A stretch of 64,000 nt of DNA, taken from assembly GCA_902799905.1 (NCBI GenBank), contig CADCCB010000001.1, positions 1 to 64,000 of the forward strand, in the 5' to 3' direction. Within the stretch, counting starts at the first letter, position 1, and the number at the start of each line of letters is the position of its first letter. Shown here in pieces: positions 61,337 through 64,000 of this stretch. Source of the stretch: an uncultured Prevotellaceae bacterium. Lineage in GTDB: Bacteria; Bacteroidota; Bacteroidia; Bacteroidales; Bacteroidaceae. The notes under the pieces were generated by a model, which saw only the letters and a program-made list of their open reading frames with translations, did not search any database and was not told where the DNA came from. The translations under genes were made by a program, and so were the position numbers.

Positions 61337-61367
61337 TCGCTCGCCTTTTGGACAAGAATAAAAGAAA

Positions 61368-61441
61368 AACTTATTTTTTAAGTTAATTATTTGGCAGTTT
61401 CTTGGAGTTGTTGTATCTTTGCCGCAGATAACTTAAAAGTT
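61368..61441 (+). promoter_or_regulatory. XRE promoter flanked by two AACTT/AAGTT operators
   Basis: TTTG (61390-61393), a 20-base spacer and TATCTTTG (61414-61421) form the promoter. Inverted repeats AACTT-N7-AAGTT (61368-61384) and AACTT-AA-AAGTT (61430-61441) flank it. They are good candidates for autoregulation by the XRE protein. Confidence 0.65.
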
Positions 61442-61451
61442 AAGATTCGGC

Positions 61452-61508
61452 ATGAAGCAAGAATACAGTATAGAATTACTGGAAGAGTATGAAAACGTCA
61501 AGGTATGA
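61452..61508 (+). CDS. 18-residue leader ORF coupled to the XRE gene
   Basis: ATG at 61452, TGA at 61506-61508, encoding MKQEYSIELLEEYENVKV. Its stop overlaps the ATG of the next gene (ATGA). In higBA-type operons a toxin gene would sit here; only this short ORF remains, so it could be a regulatory leader or a toxin remnant. Confidence 0.5.
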   Translation: MKQEYSIELLEEYENVKV

Positions 61509-61813
61509 GGAGGAGTGAAATTTTAGAGGAGAGGCGCAAACGGGTAAGACCTGAGACCCGTGAATCTGTTGCCTTGTCTTTTCGTATTGTTGATAGAATA
61601 CATGATATTCTGCTGGAAAAAGGTCTTAAGCAGAAAGATTTGGCTATGAAATTGGGTAAGAGCGAAGCCGAAATCAGTAAATGGATGCGTGGCACCCACA
61701 ATTTCACGATTGATACTCTCGTGTCTATTGAGGATGCACTTGATGCTCCAATTGTTGAGGTCTACCATTCTCCTACCTATGAATTTGAACCTATGGTGGC
61801 AGCAGAGCCATAA
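61505..61813 (+). CDS. XRE-family HTH transcriptional regulator
   Basis: The 102-residue product has a helix-turn-helix of the Cro/C1 type (KGLKQKDLAMKLGKSEAEISKWMRG, then NFTIDTLVSIEDAL), as in HigA antitoxins. A charged N-terminal extension of ~35 residues precedes it. It probably binds the AACTT/AAGTT repeats upstream. No toxin gene is adjacent, apart from the 18-codon leader ORF, so it is an orphan antitoxin-like repressor or a free-standing regulator. Confidence 0.8.
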   Translation: MRRSEILEERRKRVRPETRESVALSFRIVDRIHDILLEKGLKQKDLAMKLGKSEAEISKWMRGTHNFTIDTLVSIEDALDAPIVEVYHSPTYEFEPMVAAEP

Positions 61814-61840
61814 AAGTGGACTCAAATGCCTTCCATCCCT

Positions 61841-61926
61841 CGTTCCGATGCTTTGCAGCCTCTGTCCGGATGCTTCCTTTCCCCTATAAGGAAGCATTCC
61901 CACGACTGTTGCAAAGCATCGGAACG
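61841..61926. repeat. Large nested inverted repeat (86 bp)
   Basis: Outer arms CGTTCCGATGCTTTGCA (61841-61857) and its exact complement (61910-61926) enclose inner arms ATGCTTCCTT (61870-61879) and AAGGAAGCAT (61888-61897). It begins 28 bases after the XRE stop, so it may act as a terminator, a MITE-like remnant or a structured RNA. Confidence 0.8.
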
Positions 61927-62049
61927 GGTCATAGATGACGTTCGGATTGAGCCCGTCCGAGGCATTGCTTTCTTTGGCGGATGGTGGATGGTTAATGGCC
62001 TTAACTTCAGAAAGTTCGACTGTTCTCTCTATAAAAATTTTTTGCCACC

Positions 62050-62132
62050 AAAAGTTACACAAGTTACACTTTTGCCATAACTATTTAGAGTACAGTCTGT
62101 TGCGGCGGTGTACCTTTTTTCAAAAGTTACAC
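62050..62132 (+). repeat. Three AAGTTACAC direct repeats
   Basis: AAAAGTTACAC at 62050-62060, AAGTTACAC at 62061-62069 and AAAAGTTACAC at 62122-62132. Confidence 0.7.
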
Positions 62133-62280
62133 CTTTCTTGCGTTTTTAGACAGTTTTCCTGCAAAAGTCATGAATTTGGGGGATATGAAGATGGGAGCGA
62201 AGGGTTGCCAGGATGGGCTATGACAGCACGCGGCAGGAGGAGGGAGCAGCCTTTAGGATGAAAGAGAAGCCTTCTTTACC

Positions 62281-62367
62281 AACAAAACAACTTGTTTTGT
62301 TCCGAAAGGAATGCTTCCTTACTATCGAAGAGACCATTCCAACGAGTACAAAACAACTTGTTTTGTA
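62281..62367. repeat. Two 21-bp palindromes with core ACAAAACAACTTGTTTTGT
   Basis: Copies at 62281-62301 and 62347-62367 are perfect palindromes around a central C, each extended by one more complementary base on each side. Between them is AAGGAA-TGC-TTCCTT (62306-62320), whose half matches the inner arm of the 61841-61926 hairpin. Confidence 0.8.
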
Positions 62368-62484
62368 GTAGTGAAGGGTAGCGTAACTTATATAATATGG
62401 TACACGCGCATACTATTTCCTATTCAAGCAGGAATTGTTGGAAGCCTCATCGTCTATGACGGTGAGGTAGTGGACTTGGACAAG

Positions 62485-63660
62485 TTATAGGTGAAGGTCT
62501 TCGTATCCCCTTAGTTTCTCATCCCATGAGTAGTGGTCGATTACCATTTTGCGGCCTTGTTCTCTCATGGTAGTGCGAAGTTGCTGATTGTCAATGAGTT
62601 CGATGCAGATGTCGGCAAACGACTGGTTGTCGTCGCGAATGAAACAGTTCTCGCCATCATGCAACTCAGGGATGGCCTTGGCAATGAGCGAGGTGAGGAC
62701 TACGGGGATGGCGTTGGCCATGGCCACCAGGACCTTGTTCTGAATGCCTGCTGCGATCTGTACGGGTGCAACGGCAATGCAGGAGTCGGACACGAACTTG
62801 TTGAGGTCGTCAACAAACCCTGTGACAAAGATGTTTTTGCCATTGTCGAGTTTCAGGATGTTCTTGGGAGGATGCGCTCCAACGACATAGAACTTCATAT
62901 CAGTTTTCTTGGCCAGGATGAGCGGGAAGATGTCGTTGACGAAATGAATCACGGCGTCCTGATTCTGAAGAGACTGCATGTGGCCGATGAAGCATATCTT
63001 CTTCGTGTCAATCTGGTTGGTGATTTCTGACAGATATTCCACACCATTGGTGTGAAGTTCCAACGCTTCTGTGCGTTCTCCCTTCATATTGCTGCTGAGG
63101 AAGTCGATGTCCGACTGAGAAACCAGCACGACCTTGGGATAACGCCTGATGACGAATTTCTCGTATTTTGCAATAAGGTGCTTCTCTATCTTATAGATAT
63201 TCTGAAGCAGAGTGTTGCCTTTCGCCCCTGTGGCCAACGCATAGGTCTTTGACAAGGCATCGGTCATCTCAATGATAGACGTTCCTTGTAACTTCGCATT
63301 CTCCAGAAAAGGCACCATGCGCAGCAGGTGAGAGATATAGAGGTCGGGCTTCTCGGTCTTGATGACCTGCTTGAAGAGCCTGTTGAATGCCCATGAGTAA
63401 TAGTAGCCACACTGTATGGGACGTCCCGTCAGCATGAACAGGGCAGAAAACATCGTGGAAGCCATCTTGCTGCGCTTGACGGTATAGACCTTGTCATACA
63501 GTTGCTGGGCTGCTGCAATGTCGGGCGCCTCTTCTGTGTATGACACCAATACCAACTGATGGCCTTGCGACTTCAGGTATCTGGCAATATAATTGATTCT
63601 TAATAAGTCGCCTCCGCATTCAGGCATTGGAAAGCGAGGAGTGAGTATGCATATTTTCAT
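62485..63660 (-). CDS. GT4-type glycosyltransferase
   Basis: The 391-residue product has a GT-B fold: MKICILTPRFPMPECGGDLLR at the N-terminus, and a C-terminal domain with ICFIGHMQSLQNQDAVIHF, KFYVVGAHPP and VAPVQIAAGIQNKVLVAMANAIPVV, the donor-binding region of GT4-like enzymes. It probably adds one sugar in capsule or O-antigen synthesis. Divergent from the next glycosyltransferase gene. Confidence 0.88.
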   Translation of the reverse strand: MKICILTPRFPMPECGGDLLRINYIARYLKSQGHQLVLVSYTEEAPDIAAAQQLYDKVYTVKRSKMASTMFSALFMLTGRPIQCGYYYSWAFNRLFKQVIKTEKPDLYISHLLRMVPFLENAKLQGTSIIEMTDALSKTYALATGAKGNTLLQNIYKIEKHLIAKYEKFVIRRYPKVVLVSQSDIDFLSSNMKGERTEALELHTNGVEYLSEITNQIDTKKICFIGHMQSLQNQDAVIHFVNDIFPLILAKKTDMKFYVVGAHPPKNILKLDNGKNIFVTGFVDDLNKFVSDSCIAVAPVQIAAGIQNKVLVAMANAIPVVLTSLIAKAIPELHDGENCFIRDDNQSFADICIELIDNQQLRTTMREQGRKMVIDHYSWDEKLRGYEDLHL

Positions 63661-63748
63661 GAAAAGGACCTTTTCTTAATAAAACGAAAACAATAGGTTT
63701 TTATTGTAATATTTTAAGAAATCTTACTTCTATTTCTCTATTTTTGAT

Positions 63749-63756
63749 TACCTTTG
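63749..63756 (+). promoter_or_regulatory. Promoter -7 element of the last gene
   Basis: TACCTTTG, 4 bases before the ATG at 63761; a nearly leaderless transcript is expected. Confidence 0.6.
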
Positions 63757-63760
63757 CAAC

Positions 63761-64000
63761 ATGATTAGTGTTTGTATGGCCACCTATAATGGTGAAAGAT
63801 ATATAAAAGAGCAAGTTTCTTCCATTTTGCAGCAGTTGGGCGAGGATGATGAACTCATCGTTTCTGATGATGGTTCAACGGATTCCACCCTCCAGGTACT
63901 GGATGCGTTTCATGACTCTCGAATCAAGGTGTTCTGCGGTCCTCGCACAGGACTGACCTATAATTTTGAGAATGCCATAAAAAATGCCTCTGGCGACTAT
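63761..64000 (+). CDS. GT2-family glycosyltransferase, N-terminal part (runs off the window)
   Basis: The 80 visible codons read MISVCMATYNGERYIKEQV, then ELIVSDDGSTDSTLQVL, the A-TYNG and SDDGSTD motifs of GT-A family 2 enzymes (UDP-sugar binding). The gene continues past base 64000. Part of the surface-polysaccharide region. Confidence 0.88.
   Translation, partial: MISVCMATYNGERYIKEQVSSILQQLGEDDELIVSDDGSTDSTLQVLDAFHDSRIKVFCGPRTGLTYNFENAIKNASGDY

Larger units (their letters stand above)
61814..62484. other. 671-base gene-free stretch with palindromes and direct repeats
   Basis: No convincing gene. It holds an 86-base double hairpin, three AAGTTACAC direct repeats, and two 21-base palindromes. 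The + strand frame ending at the TAG 62488-62490 reads ILFPIQAGIVGSLIVYDGE and looks slightly protein-like, perhaps a decayed gene end, but has no start or family. Confidence 0.6.

Noticed and set aside
1..64000. tRNA, rRNA or riboswitch genes
   Set aside because: Reading the intergenic regions, I saw no cloverleaf with a GGTTCGAATCC-like T arm, no rRNA core sequence and no recognisable riboswitch aptamer. A covariance-model search would be decisive.

Overview
The window reads as a chromosomal segment of a Bacteroidota bacterium, most likely Prevotella or a close relative. Seen in the sequence: many genes are preceded by the Bacteroidota promoter motif TAnnTTTG, often with TTTG about 19-20 bases upstream; Shine-Dalgarno sequences are absent; and the gene families are typical of Bacteroidales (TonB-dependent barrels with DUF5689 and DUF6359 lipoproteins, DUF2723, head-GIN adhesin, lysS with a C-terminal extension, Wzi). 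There are no rRNA genes, and I found no tRNA gene or CRISPR array. The species call is inference.

Layout. 1-6.2 kb is an AT-rich accessory island: two neighbouring nuclease genes sharing DUF723-like zinc-ribbon repeats (one DEDDh exonuclease, one GIY-YIG/NUMOD), a small tail-anchored protein, a palindrome-rich non-coding stretch, a polyvalent-protein-type kinase and a truncated secreted ORF. 6.2-11.5 kb encodes secreted degradative enzymes (GH140-like glycosidase, acetyl-xylan-esterase-like hydrolase, S9 peptidase). 11.5-28.6 kb is mostly housekeeping: PIF1-like helicase, MnmA, polysaccharide deacetylase, DUF2723 membrane protein, DedA-like protein, PurD, FadL-like porin, a sensor kinase, a second S9 peptidase and an RlmL-like rRNA methyltransferase. 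28.7-33.2 kb is an operon of a PAS histidine kinase, nucleotidyltransferase, ATP-grasp-like protein, CDP-alcohol phosphatidyltransferase and HAD protein: a candidate polar-lipid head-group pathway. 33-39 kb holds GpsA, LysS, a DUF5715-like peptidase, a head-GIN adhesin and a membrane-anchored sigma factor.

39-47 kb looks like an extracellular nucleic-acid utilisation locus: an outer-membrane barrel, two lipoproteins with OB-fold-type domains, and divergently a secreted endonuclease/exonuclease/phosphatase-family enzyme followed by uridine kinase. 48-52 kb and 62.5-64 kb carry surface-polysaccharide genes (Wzi, lipocalin-like lipoprotein, sugar transferase, WecA-like enzyme, two glycosyltransferases).

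Between them, 52-62.5 kb is a second accessory region. Its centrepiece is a probable RiPP (ribosomally made, modified peptide) operon at 54.4-57.4 kb: a radical SAM/SPASM maturase, a 34-residue two-cysteine precursor peptide missed by ordinary ORF length cut-offs, a hairpin, a 57-residue ORF, a kinase-like protein lacking its catalytic aspartate, and a zinc-ribbon protein. Next come a transmembrane Ser/Thr kinase, an HTH-like protein and an HU-family gene, split by an AbiEii/DUF6922 toxin-antitoxin module flanked by a 38-bp duplication of the HU gene's 3' end, and then an XRE regulator with an 18-codon leader ORF.

A window-wide oddity is a set of short tandem repeats with a 7-base unit (also 8 and 9), found between genes and, in frame, inside genes.
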